Assembly (NCBI GenBank): GCA_918807975.1
Contig: OU964919.1
Location: forward strand, 19,300,001 to 19,364,000
From: Aplidium turbinatum
Lineage: Eukaryota > Chordata > Ascidiacea > Aplousobranchia > Polyclinidae
Length of the DNA stretch: 64,000 nucleotides
Direction of reading: 5' to 3'
The translations under genes and the position numbers were made by a program. The notes beneath the pieces are model-generated. The model did not search any database. It was not told where the DNA came from and saw only the letters and a program-made list of their open reading frames with translations. Position 1 is the stretch's first letter; every line of letters starts with the position of its first letter. Of this stretch, positions 33,430 through 44,413 are shown piece after piece.

Positions 33430-35275
33430 CTGCAGACACAGACATCTTATTATAACTAGACTGCGCTTCTCGTATTTCGATTGAAGAAATTGAAAAAAGG
33501 CGGCGGCCATTGTTAGTGTCTCAAACTCGCGTGAAAGCTGCGCTGTTAACGATAACATTTCTGAGCTGGTTGCGCTTCTGCAGAAAACTAACTTGTTAAC
33601 TATAATTTAGAACTTTGGTGTAATAGAGGTTTTATTCATCTATGAAATGAATAAAAGCATGTGTTAAATTGCACAGAATTATACATACAGTCTATAATAT
33701 AAAGCAAAAACACTGCGATGCGAGAGCACGTATACGATACACTGAATGCATCATTTCCAGCAGTTCAGCAGAACTCTTACCGTATTCAATTTGGCGTTAC
33801 AGCTGAGCTGATGATTAGCCTATTGTAAAAACAGCAACAAACAGTGTATTACATCAAACCTAAGCAAATGATACGCTATATTATAGCGGCTATAACGTAG
33901 GCCTATAGCTCAACAAAATCAAAACAAATTAAATATTCACCAATACTGATGTGATGTCGAAAGGAAGTAGTTTATTGGTGTTTGAAAAGTACTGTTTTGT
34001 TAAGCGTTTTACGAACCAATTTGCCTTGTATTTGCTTGCAGGTTTCCTTACCAATGTGGTAAAACCTAATTTTTAAATAACATTTGGACACAGTTTTGAC
34101 TAGCGTAAAAATGTGATTATCGGTAACGGTGCATTCAAACACAAGATCCGTGAGATTAGTAAATATCTTGGAATGGTTTATATTTCCAAGCACAGCTACC
34201 GCAATAGCTTCCACAATGCCTGGATGAAGAGGTAATCTCCCAGCTGTGGTAGTTAGTAACCGTTTAATGCATAATTCAGTTTCTTCACAAATATATACAA
34301 CACTGAAAGAAGGTTTAAAAAGTCCACTTCTATCTTTAAATGATAAGAAGCTGGGTTGAACAGGTAAAGTGTGTGAACTCAGTTCAAAGCGGCACCTTGC
34401 ACATAACGTTATCTTTGCGCACATTTTGGCAGCATAAATTAACAAATTCTAACAATATGTTTGCGATTGTAGAACAGCAAAGGTGAAATCATATAAAGAT
34501 TTCGTCATACTAGGTGAATTGCGGAGATATTTATTAGTTGTTATTTCACAGCAACTTGAAACTGAAGCTATTTCTTTAAAAGTTATTGTTGATGAAATCA
34601 CACGAATTTACGTCATAATGCAACGTTTTGCTACAACGGAGAAAATCGAAAGCCATCAATCTCTATTGAACAGAATCCTGGTAAAAGCTGCGGTTGTGTT
34701 GTTGCATAGAAAACTATTTGTTTTGTCAATTATTTGTTCACAACAACTGAGTTTTTTAAGAAACGCAAATATTATAGGAGAATTACATTTTGTAGAAAGT
34801 TAAGTTGTGTTCAGTCGTGTTCTCATTGCTTTAAGAATTGGCGCTCCAGTTGTTTCAGGAACGAGGAGGCGACTGATTCTTAACTAATTAATTCATCTAC
34901 TTCTACTTGTTTTAAAGTATCAGGTTTGGTGGCCGTGCTTAACTACTGTATATTTATCGATTCATATACCGCAATATTAAATCCGTTCATGCACGTCTTA
35001 AACCATAATAGTTTTGCCACCTTTTCCTTTTGTTGGTTTTGTTCCTGTATTTCTTTTTCACAATATCATTTGTTTTGCATTCTGACAAGGAAAAATAAAT
35101 TGAATTGAATTCAAAACAATGAAAATTCATTACGGGTCCCTACAAAAGCATTGGCAAACGCGCGGAATAGGTACACTAATAATGGCTGACGTCTGAACCT
35201 GCTTTCTTCAAAAATCGTAAACGAGAGAAGTGACGATGCGCGGTCTAGTTATAATAAGATGTCTATGGCTGCAGA
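33430..35275 (-). mobile_element. P-element-like remnant bounded by inverted repeats
   Basis: Inverted arms CAGACATCTTATTATAACTA at 33439-33461 and its complement at 35243-35264 continue imperfectly for about 100 bp. On the minus strand, 34445-33972 encodes the C-terminal end of a P/THAP9-like transposase: SFLSFKDRSGLFKPSFSVVY, ICEETELCIKRL and a final YLKIRFYHIGKE...LFKHQ with a natural stop. The upstream part of the gene is not readable. The large hAT composite lies immediately left of the left arm; its target duplication is part of this element's edge. No target duplication for the P-like element itself was established. Confidence 0.6.
35020..35118 (+). mobile_element. short repeat ending in a TTGAA-type tail
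   Basis: TTTTTCACAATATCATTTG...GCATTCTGACAAGG, then AATAAATTGAATTGAATTC. The same words occur in the arms of the 6188-6888 foldback. Possibly a LINE 3' end captured by both. Confidence 0.4.
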
Positions 35276-35609
35276 GCAGTTTGCCCAATATCGGTGTTGC
35301 CAAACGAAACTTTTCCGGCTCGGACAAACACAGAGGAAAACATATATTGTTTCTTTTCGTTCTTTGAGGCTGCAGGCTGCAGCCCCATGGCACGAGCCGC
35401 CACTGGGCCTAAACACTAACAGTTCTTTTTAACTGTTACTTTTTAGTTTGCTTAACTGTTAATATTAGTTAAGCAGATTACCTGTTATTTTTTAGGCAGA
35501 GGCTATATTTCCCATATAAGCCTACTGTATATATATTGTGATTATAGTCTGAGGCTGTTTTCTCAAGCAAGTCAATAACCTCAATTATGCACTCAGACTT
35601 GTTGTTGCA
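35276..35609. other. no recognised feature
   Basis: Contains T-rich and GTTAACTGTTA-like words; no gene or clear repeat boundary seen. Confidence 0.4.
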
Positions 35610-35930
35610 TTTGTTTGTTTGTTTGTTTTTCATATATTTATCCTGCATGGCGGGAAAGCGGACATGAGCGCTATGCATCGGTTTAGCCTACGCCTTCCGA
35701 CGTACACCTGACCCACGCTGCAGCTGATGGCAATGTCTGTTTCCGGTTGTCTACTCTACTTATGACTTAAATTTGGTACTACCCATTACTTGAAATCGAT
35801 CACTGGATAGAGGCAATTGTCGTAAAGTTTCTTGCCCAGAGAAACAACAGCAATTGCGGGTGGCTGGTGTCGAACATGCAGGCTCTCGACTGCGAGCCCA
35901 ACGCGCTAACCACTCGGCCACGGCTGCCGA
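35610..35930 (-). mobile_element. tRNA(Ser/Leu)-like SINE, family 2, reverse copy
   Basis: On the minus strand the head GGCAGCCGTGGCCGAGTGG...GCGCGTTGGGCTCGCAGTC carries a long D-arm style A box, and ATGTTCGACACC is a B box with changes. The body TTCTCTGGGCAAGAAACTTT...GTAGAGTAGACAACCGG and an AAACAAACAAACAAA tail follow. It matches 36678-36984. Confidence 0.85.
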
Positions 35931-36055
35931 CATAACCACATAGGCTCCGTATCTTTTTGCACAGCCATAGCGCCAAGTACAAAATGTAACGTTAATACGT
36001 TGAAAAACTAATCAAGTCGGCAGCATTAAAAAATATGGCAAATCCCTTAAATAAT

Positions 36056-36457
36056 GGTAGCCACTTTAACAAGTCGAAATTTTGCCATTGAAATTGATTA
36101 GAATGCAACCGCCAATCAATCAGAACATGTTATAAGAGGCTACCGTCCAACTGTGATCCTTCTCGCACTCATTCAGAGAGTTAATGCTTGTTTTGAAGTT
36201 GATTTGGTAAATACAGAAAAAAAAGAGCAATAGCAGTAGTGGGAGTGGGAGTGGGAATCGAACCCGCGTCAATGAAATGACTACTTTCTAGCCCTAACCC
36301 CTAAGTCAACCAGCTGACAAAAAAAAACATCACTTAATTTGCTTTCTATCTTCTTTTCGCCATTTTTTACGTCATTTAAACCGTAGCTTGTGATTGGTTG
36401 GCGGTTTCATTCTAATCAATTTCAGTGGCAGAATGTCGACTCGTTAAAGTGGCTACC
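36056..36457. mobile_element. Mutator-like MITE carrying a tRNA-like sequence, copy 2
   Basis: Ends GGTAGCCACTTTAAC and GTTAAAGTGGCTACC are exact complements with an exact 9-bp target duplication TTAAATAAT (36047-36055, 36458-36466). A second inverted layer (ATTGAAATTGATTAGAATG, CAACCGCCAATCAATCA and complements) lies inside. The centre (36243-36318, minus) is tRNA-like: GGTTAGGGCTAG and CGCGGGTTCGATTCCCAC. It directly abuts the giant element that begins at 36468. Confidence 0.85.
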
Positions 36458-36677
36458 TTAAATAATAGGTGCTCTTCCACAAGACGCCCTGTTGGTCAAC
36501 CAGACAAAATGATGACGTCATAAAACGTCACACACATTGGAATGGACTATTATGAAGGAGGAAACGCGGGGTGGAAATGCAATGAAACAAACCAGAAGGA
36601 AATTGTCTCCCATTTATTCATTTGTTGTTCAATTTCAACAGATTTGCTATCGTTGAAAAGCACAAGCATAGATCTAA

Positions 36678-36984
36678 TCGCAGCCGTGGCCGAGTGGTTA
36701 GCGCGTTGGGCTCGCAGTCGAGAGCCTGCATGTTCGATTCCAGCCACCCGCACTTGCTGTTGTTTCTCTGGGCAAGAAACTTTACGATAATTGCCTCTAC
36801 CCAGTGATCGATTTCGAGTAATGGGTAGTACCAAATTTAAGTCATAAGTAGAGTAGACAACCGGAAACAGACATTGCCGTCGGCTGCAGCGTGGGTCAGG
36901 TGTACGTCGGAAGGCGTACACCGATGCATAGCGCTCAAGTCCGCTTTCCCGCAATGCAGGATAAAGATAAACAAACAAAACAAA
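36678..36984 (+). mobile_element. tRNA(Ser/Leu)-like SINE, family 2, forward copy
   Basis: GCAGCCGTGGCCGAGTGGTT...GCATGTTCGATTCCAGCC gives clear A and B boxes of a class II tRNA. Body and AAACAAACAAAACAAA tail as in the 35610 copy. It interrupts the outermost satellite unit of the left arm between GATCTAA and CTAACCAACTAA. Confidence 0.9.
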
Positions 36985-39900
36985 CTAACCAACTAAATTA
37001 ATACCAAGTCCCAAAATACTACTAGCTCCATCTGGTGGCTACCTAAACTTGACCAAATTCAAACCATCACCAAAGCTTCATTTTAAATGATTGTTATTTT
37101 AATGAAATTTTAATTTAATGATTGTCATTTTAAATCATTGTTATACCTTATTCAATATGCGCGCAATCGTTGTTTGAAGACAGCTCTCCAACGAAGCTTT
37201 TGCCCAATGCATTTCAATGGCGAATCGATCGTCTTCCAGTTTACGCCCTGCATGATCACGATAATTAATTGTCTCCCATTTGTTCATTTCTTGCTCAATT
37301 TCAACAGATTTGCTATCGTTAAAAAGCACAAGCGTAGATCTAACCAACTAAATTAATACCAAGTCCCAACATATTACTAGCTCCATCTGGTGGCCACCTA
37401 AACTTGACCAAATTCAAACCATCACCAAAGCTTCATTTTAAATGATAAACAATCTAAATCAAATCCAATTAAAAGAACATGTTACTGTTTATTGAAGTGC
37501 TAACTTTCATTTTTGTATCTTATTTAATATGCGCGTAATCGTTGTTCGAAGACAGCCCCCCAACGAAGCTTTTGCCCAATGCATTTCAATTGCGAATCGA
37601 TCGTCTTCCAGTTCACGCCCTGCATGTTTACGATAATTAATTGTCTCCCATTTATTCATTTCTTGCTCAATTTCAACAGATTTGCTATCGTTGAAAAGCA
37701 CAAGCATAGATCTAACCAACTCAATTAATATCAAGTCCCAAAATACTACTAGCTCCATCTGGTGGCTACCTAAACTTGAGCAAATTCAAACCATTATCAA
37801 AACTTCATTTTAAATGATAAGAACATTAAACGACAACCAAATAAAAGAACATGTTACTGTTTATTGAAGTGCTAACTTTCATTGTTATATCTTATTCAAT
37901 ATGCGCGCAATCGTTGTTTGAAGACAGCTCTCCAACGAAGCTTTTGCCCAATGCATTTCAATGGCGAATCGATCGTCTTCCAGTTTACGCCCTGCATGAT
38001 CACGATAATTAATTGTCTCCCATTTGTTCATTTCTTGCTCAATTTCAACAGATTTGCTATCGTTGAAAAGCACAAGCATAGATCTAACCAACTAAATTAA
38101 TACCAAGTCCCAACATATTACTAGCTCCATCTGGTGGCCACCTAAACTTGACCAAATTCAAACCATCACCAAAGCTTCATTTTAAATGATAAACAATCTA
38201 AATCAAATCCAATTAAAAGAACATGTTACTGTTTATTGAAGGGTTAACTTTCATTTTTGTATCTTATTTAATATGCGCGTAATCGTTGTTCGAAGACAGC
38301 CGCCCAACGAAGCTTTTGCCCAATGCATTTCAATGGCGAATCGATCGTCTTCCAGTTCACGCCCTGCATGTTTACGATAATTAATTGTCTCCCATTTATT
38401 CATTTCTTGCTCAATTTCAACAGATTTGCTATCGTTGAAAAGCACAAGCATAGATCTAACCAACTCAATTAATATCAAGTCCCAAAATACTACTAGCTTC
38501 ATCTACTGGCTACCTAAACTTGAGCAAATTTAAACCATTATCAAAACTTCATTTTAAATGATAAGAACATTAAACGACAACCAAATAAAAGAACATGTTA
38601 CTGTTTATTGAAGTGCTAACTTTCATTGTTATATCTTATTCAATATGCGCGCAATCGTTGTTTGAAGACAGCCCCCCAACGAAGCTTTTGCCCAATGCAT
38701 TTCAATGGCGAATCGATCGTCTTCCAGTTCACGCCCTGCATGTTCACGATAATTAATTGTCTCCCATTTATTCATTTCTTGCTCAATTTCAACAGATTTG
38801 CTATCGTTGAAAAGCACAAGCGTAGATCTAACCAACTAAATTAATATCAAGTCCCAACATACTACTAGCTCCATCTAGTGGCCACCTAAACTTGATCACA
38901 TGCAAACCATCACCAAAACTTCATTTTAAATGATAAACAATCTAAATTAAATCCAATTAAAAGAACATGTTACTGTTTATTGAAGTGCTAACTTTCATTG
39001 TTATATCTTATTCCATATACGCGCAATCGTTGTTCGAAGACAGCCCCCCAACGAAGCTTTTGCCCAATGCATTTCAATGGCGAATCGATCGTCTTCCAGT
39101 TCACGCCCTGCATGTTCACGATAATTAATTGTCTCCCATTTATTCATTTCTTGCTCAATTTCAACAGATTTGCTATCGTTGAAAAGCACAAGCATAGATC
39201 TAACCAACTAAATTAATATCAAGTCCCAAAATATTACTAGCTCTATCTAGTGGCCACCTAAACTTGACCAAATTCAAACCATCATCAAAACTTCATTTTA
39301 AATGATAAAAACATTAAACGACAAACAAATAAAAGAACATGTTACTGTTTATTGAAGGGTTAACTTTCATTTTTGTATCTTATTTAATATGCGCGTAATC
39401 GTTGTTCGAAGACAGCCCCCCAACGAAGCTTTTGCCCAATGCATTTCAATTGCGAATCGATCGTCTTCCAGTTCACGCCCTGCATGTTTACGATAATTAA
39501 TTGTCTCCCATTTATTCATTTCTTGCTCAATTTCAACAGATTTGCTATCGTTGAAAAGCACAAGCATAGATCTAACCAACTAAATTAATATCAAGTCCCA
39601 AAATACTACTAGCTCCATCTAGTGGCCACCTAAACTTGACCAAATTCAAACCATCATCAAAACTTCATTTTAAATGATAAAAACATTAAACGACAACCAA
39701 ATAAAAGAACATGTTACTGTTTATTGAAGTGCTAACTTTCATTGTTATATCTTATTCAATATGCGCGCAATCGTTGTTTGAAGACAGCCCCCCAACGAAG
39801 CTTTTGCCCAATGCATTTCAATGGCGAATCGATCGTCTTCCAGTTCACGCCCTGCGTGATCACGATAATTAATTGTCTCCCATTTATTCATTTCTTGCTT

Positions 39901-40262
39901 AATTTCAACAGATTTGCTATCGTTGAAAAGCACAAGCATACAGTAGATCTAACCAACTAAATTAATATCAAGTCCCAAAATACTACTAGCTCCATCTGGA
40001 GGCCACCTAAACTTGACCAAATTCAAACCATTAATAAAACTTCATTTTAAATGATAAGAACATTAAACGACAGCCAATTAAAAGAACATGTTACTGTTTA
40101 TTGAAGTGCTAACTTTCATTGTTATACCTTATTGAATATACGAGCAATCGTTGTTCGAAGACAGCCTCCCAACGAAGCTTTTGCACAATGCATTTCAATG
40201 ACGAATCGATCGTCTTTCTGGATTCACATTGCGTGATTACGATAAATAATTGTCTCCCATTT
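36985..40262 (-). repeat. left satellite array, 372-bp units
   Basis: About nine units of 372 bp, the last one broken off near 40262, and one partial unit at 36590-36677. Each unit on the minus strand contains an open frame of about 68-70 codons (for example MLVLFNDSKSVEIEQEMNKW), a stop, and AATAAA about 20-30 bases later. Units alternate between a form whose frame ends ILNKI and one ending ILNKIQK. Copies 744 bp apart are most alike (37141 with 37885, 37507 with 38251), so the array has a two-unit higher-order period. Confidence 0.92.
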
Positions 40263-41021
40263 ATATTGATAAAATGCTAAAGTCATAGAAAGGATTAGGA
40301 TCAGGCACACAAATAGCCTAATTGGTGGTGTAATGGCTTGTCCGAATCAAGTGATGTAACAAACACTGATCAATAGGAAAGCGATGTGTGCTCTAGAGCG
40401 GTGTAGAACTTTGATCCTTTCGGAGGTGGTGGAAGAATTCTTGTCACTCGGCCCTCAGTCGACATCAACTGGAAAAGCTCGGTTGAGGAAGCAAGTGATG
40501 TCAGCTCCAAGTGCAGGAGCCAGAAAATTGTTCCTATTTGGATGGAGAAACCTCTGCAAATAATAAAAAGCAACAACAACCAGCGAGACAGTGGGTGCGG
40601 ATACTTAGCTTATGTTTTGTTCAAAGCTTAGCCAAGAAATTTTTTCAGAACACATAGGCTAAGCCTAATGAACCTAGGCTTAAATATGGATCAAAGGTAA
40701 GTAACGAAACCGTAATGAAATGACTTGGGCTTGCATTCTCGTGTTCTTTCATTACCACACGAAGTCGTTTTCCCAAAGGCATCCGTGCGTGTAAACAAAA
40801 TGATTCATAGGTCCAATCCTTAAACGTTGACACACAAAAATCATGTTACAAACGTACCGTAAGTTAAAACAATTATTTTGTTTCATCTGACATTGCACTT
40901 TTGTTAGCCTAGTCGGTTTGTTATAGAATAAATATCACAAAGTATGTGGGCAGCAACTCTTTTTTATCATTAGGTAGCTCTGAAAAGGGCTGTTTTTTTT
41001 GGCAAATGGACGATGTGGTGG
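40263..41021. other. core of the giant element, unassigned
   Basis: No domain recognised. A frame at 40579-40370 (minus) is open but resembles nothing I know. Confidence 0.4.
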
Positions 41022-42970
41022 CTACAGTAAGGGATAGGACTCCCTTATGACGCGGAGAACTTCCGGAAAATGTCGTCCCCGTGGAAACTGATGTCGCCAC
41101 ATAAATTCATCAAGATACCCAGGTATCATGTGCTTTGTGGTGCCACACCCCTGTGGCCGAACCATAATGATGGTGATGGTTGACCGTTTGGTGGCGATAT
41201 CCAAGATCTAAAAAAATACGAAAGCAACTTTAAATAAGTTTCAGCGTAAAATGCTTGCTGCAACGGTTTCCAAATAGAAATAACAAAAACATGTTAAATT
41301 GGTAAATTTATTTTTATTGGATGCATAATTCTTTTGACATGAGCCATCGTGCTTTTTGAAAAGGAGCTGTGCAGTTAAGTGGCGAGGTCAGTTGATTGTT
41401 TTTTCTGCTCCCAAAGTAACTTTAAATGGTTAACTTTTGTTAACAATTTCTACACTATGAATAAGTTGTATCAAGTGGGACCTGGCATGACAGTTTAAGC
41501 CATATGGTTGGGTCTGATGCTATCACAACAGAAAAGTACACATTGTACTGTGATATGTCTTCAGACAAGCTAAACACAAACTGGTGTTTGAATGACCAAT
41601 GGGACTGTGCAAGCAATCACTTTTGGGACATAATCCTACATTATTTTAAGGCTGAAAGGAATTTTTTTCACTTAAAAAGTATTTTTCACTAGGAATGTAG
41701 ATAAGAGCTACTGCTTTATTTTGTACAATCTTAAAAAGCCTTATTACACTACACTTTGCTATAGATCATGGCAAAAGTATATACCTTTTTAGATTTCAAT
41801 TCATTGAACCTTTAAAGTGTCTTATTTTATCATGTCTGAAAAGAAAAGCGGGTCTATTTATTGATGAAAACCAAGAAACCACGTTCTGCTTCTTTTCTCT
41901 TGAGTCTCTTTCATTCCATCATACCCTTGACAATCAATTGATGTAGCCTATCTAGCAAAGTGTCCCCTGGGACATAGCCCCTTGTCCCATTGATCATGTG
42001 TGTAAGCAACCTATGGGACAGTTGTCTGACACTTTTTAATGATGATAAAAAAAACAATAAAGAATATTAGCCTACAGTCATCACTGTTTTAATTTCATGT
42101 TATGAAACAATGACTAAACTTTGCAATAAAATTGCTTTAGTTCATGATTTGCTTTAAAATAATGTTTCATTAGAAATAATGTCATATTCGTCCCATGGGT
42201 GCCACATCTCCCCTACACATTTTTACTCTCAGTACACCTAGTATACACAAATGTTTAATCTACATGCGTTTTATGTACTTCATCTAATCCATTTAATGTT
42301 TAACATAATCCACGTTAAGTATTTACATGTTAGTGTATGTCATTTTAAAATAGAACTACAAGAAACACTCACTAGACAAATTAGAGTATGCACCCCATTC
42401 ATCGGAATGAATCTCTGTTCCTGTGCGATGTGGCGTAGAATTTCTGCCTCCAGTGTAGCCCTGTCCCGCCGCGGTACCATTACGATGAAGCATTCTCTAA
42501 TAGCACAATTTACTAGGGATATCTACAGGCATTGAGAAGCAAAAGAAAGTGCCCTAAGTAGGGTGGGTTAAATAAAAGTGTCAAATATTCCTTCAAATCC
42601 CAAGCCCAAGTGATATTGCTCACCTGCTCGAACGTAGTTGACTAGGCGTAGGCCTAGTTGTAGTGCGTAAACATGCACATATTATATAACTTACTTTGTT
42701 GTGGTGTCAATCCCGCCGAAGATCCACTGCTGTGGCACTGGGCGCCCTTGTGAATTTTCTCGTTTTCGTCTGGCCACCAAGGACTCACCGATAGCGACGA
42801 TGTGGCCACTGGCCAGGTCCACCGATTTGATGCTGATTCCTCAACAAATCCTCCGAATAGATCTGTACGTTATCAACAAATGGCAAATATTCGTGTTCAT
42901 CAATAGTGATGACGTGGCCTGAAGCCACATAGTATGCTTTTCGTACAAGCACGAATATTTGTTGTTTCAA
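41022..42970 (-). pseudogene. Merlin-type (ISXO2-like) transposase relic
   Basis: Minus-strand pieces in order: 42880-42695 with QIGGPG, GHIVAI, ESLVARRKREN and QGRPVPQQWIFGGIDTTT; 42496-42373 with ECFIVMVPRRDRATLEAEIL and, one frame over, GTEIHSDEWGAYSNL; 41204-41022 with GYLDEFMWRHQFPRG and a stop. These match the DDE domain of ISXO2/IS1016 transposases in order and spacing of motifs. The 198-bp gap between the first two pieces is a proper intron (AA|GTAAGT ... TTAG|A) in compatible phase. A catalytic Asp position reads Gly (AIGES), and frame changes occur near IGGPG and after LRHIA, so it is inactive. The segment holding the last catalytic residue was not found. Confidence 0.72.
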
Positions 42971-43768
42971 AACCGTTTGTGTTTGAATATTTTGCTTGGA
43001 GACTCAGGGCCTATGAGAAGAGGGTACTGAGGGTACGGCATACCCTTGAGGGCCCAGGCCTGTGATTGTTGGGAAGCCCGAAATTGTAATTTTATACTTT
43101 ACGCGAAAAAAATGATGGTTAAAACCACCCTAAACGACTAAATTCAAGCATAAAAGTTGTTATCCTCTAGTCCTGGGGGCCCGTAATGTAGCAAAAGGGC
43201 CCGGAAAAGTAATTGAGTGCATTGCACGCAAATTAGGGGCCCAAAGTGGTGATTTAATGCTTTACGTGCAAAAAATGTTTCGTTTTAAAGCACCCAAAAT
43301 TAAATCGTAAAAGTTGGTTTTTCTCCTGTTCGGGGGGGGGGGGGAGGACATAGGGAAGCAAAAGCAGGGTTGAGAAAAACCCGGGCTTTTTTAAAAAGCT
43401 CGGGTGATTTTGGGCTTTTTTGTGTTTTTTAAAAATTATTTGAAAAAGGTAGTTTCACGCTTATTTCACTTCAAAATGGATTTCGGAGTTGGAGCAAGAG
43501 CCGGAGTCAACACTTTCGGAGCAGGAACGGAACCGAGTCAAAAAAAGTAACTTCGTTCACCTCTGCTAGGCATGTGGTGAATACAAAAGTTAATGAAGAA
43601 AGCTTATTGGTCAGACGATTAATTTGATGATGTTTTGACAAGATGTTATGTTTGAGCCTTGGTAGAGAGCTTGACTTGTTGTACCAGATACATATAACAC
43701 TCAGTAACGTTAGTGGATTTAACATTTTTTATTAAACACACAAAAAAACAAGAAACACTACTAAATCC
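42971..43768. other. core sequence with GGGCCC-rich repeats
   Basis: Contains spaced GGGCCCG/GGGGCCC words and TTTACGCGAAAAAAATG-like repeats at 43095 and 43260, a poly-G run near 43334, and an AAACCCGGGCTTTTTTAAAAAGCTCGGG hairpin-like patch. Possibly degraded TE ends; no gene. Confidence 0.35.
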
Positions 43769-43804
43769 AACGTTTTCGACACCAAATCATAGTGTCCTCA
43801 TCAG
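43769..43804 (-). ncRNA. hammerhead-ribozyme-like core in a Penelope-type tail
   Basis: On the minus strand CTGATGA, one G, then GACAC...GTGTC (five-pair stem II) and GAAAACGTT. The flanking sequence (GTTTCTTGTTTTTTTGTG downstream) resembles the tail around 57150-57250. It fits the small hammerhead form with a self-complementary AACGTT in place of a looped stem III. No coding part of a Penelope-like element is nearby. Confidence 0.55.
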
Positions 43805-44400
43805 GACTAATTATAGGCTACATCTAAGAGAAATAAATGAATGAATTTGAAAATTTTGCATTAAAGCTGTAAGCTACAAACGACACCTCTCAACAGCACC
43901 GGCATCAACAACTGACACACGAATCCAATGCAGGATAGCCTACGCAAATTGGCGAGGGACAGATCACATGATAGTGTGGTAATATTTTATTTTACGTAAC
44001 TTATAAAAGTGTTGTTGATAAGAATTAATAGTAAGGCTGTCTGACTGGGTGATGAAATTTCTATCTATCTAATTTATCTAGTTTGGCTATCTGACTCCAT
44101 GAACTGATTTCCACACAATTGTTATTCGAATTATAATTTTAAGTTATCAGAAGGTGTTCATATAATGTTGTAGGTCTTTAACACAATTTGAATTTAAACA
44201 GTACAGAATAATGAAATTACAGGATAGTGAAACATTATCACGAGTTATTACATTTTAATTAAACAATCAATTTAACGTTTTTCTGAGAGCTGAACTAGTC
44301 TAACTGAGCTCGTTTGATGTGAGCTGGTTTCGTGTGATAGAGCTCTGGTCAAAGGACGAACAAACCATTTTATTTTGTGTTCCCTTTTTCTTATTTACTT
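43805..44400. other. core sequence, no recognised feature
   Basis: AT-rich, no domain or repeat boundary found. Confidence 0.4.
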
Positions 44401-44413
44401 CGGGAGCAGTTTA

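Noticed and set aside
41465-42215. An element bounded by GTGGGACC and GTCCCATG words
   Set aside because: The complementary words are short, several GGGAC words occur between, and no target duplication is visible.
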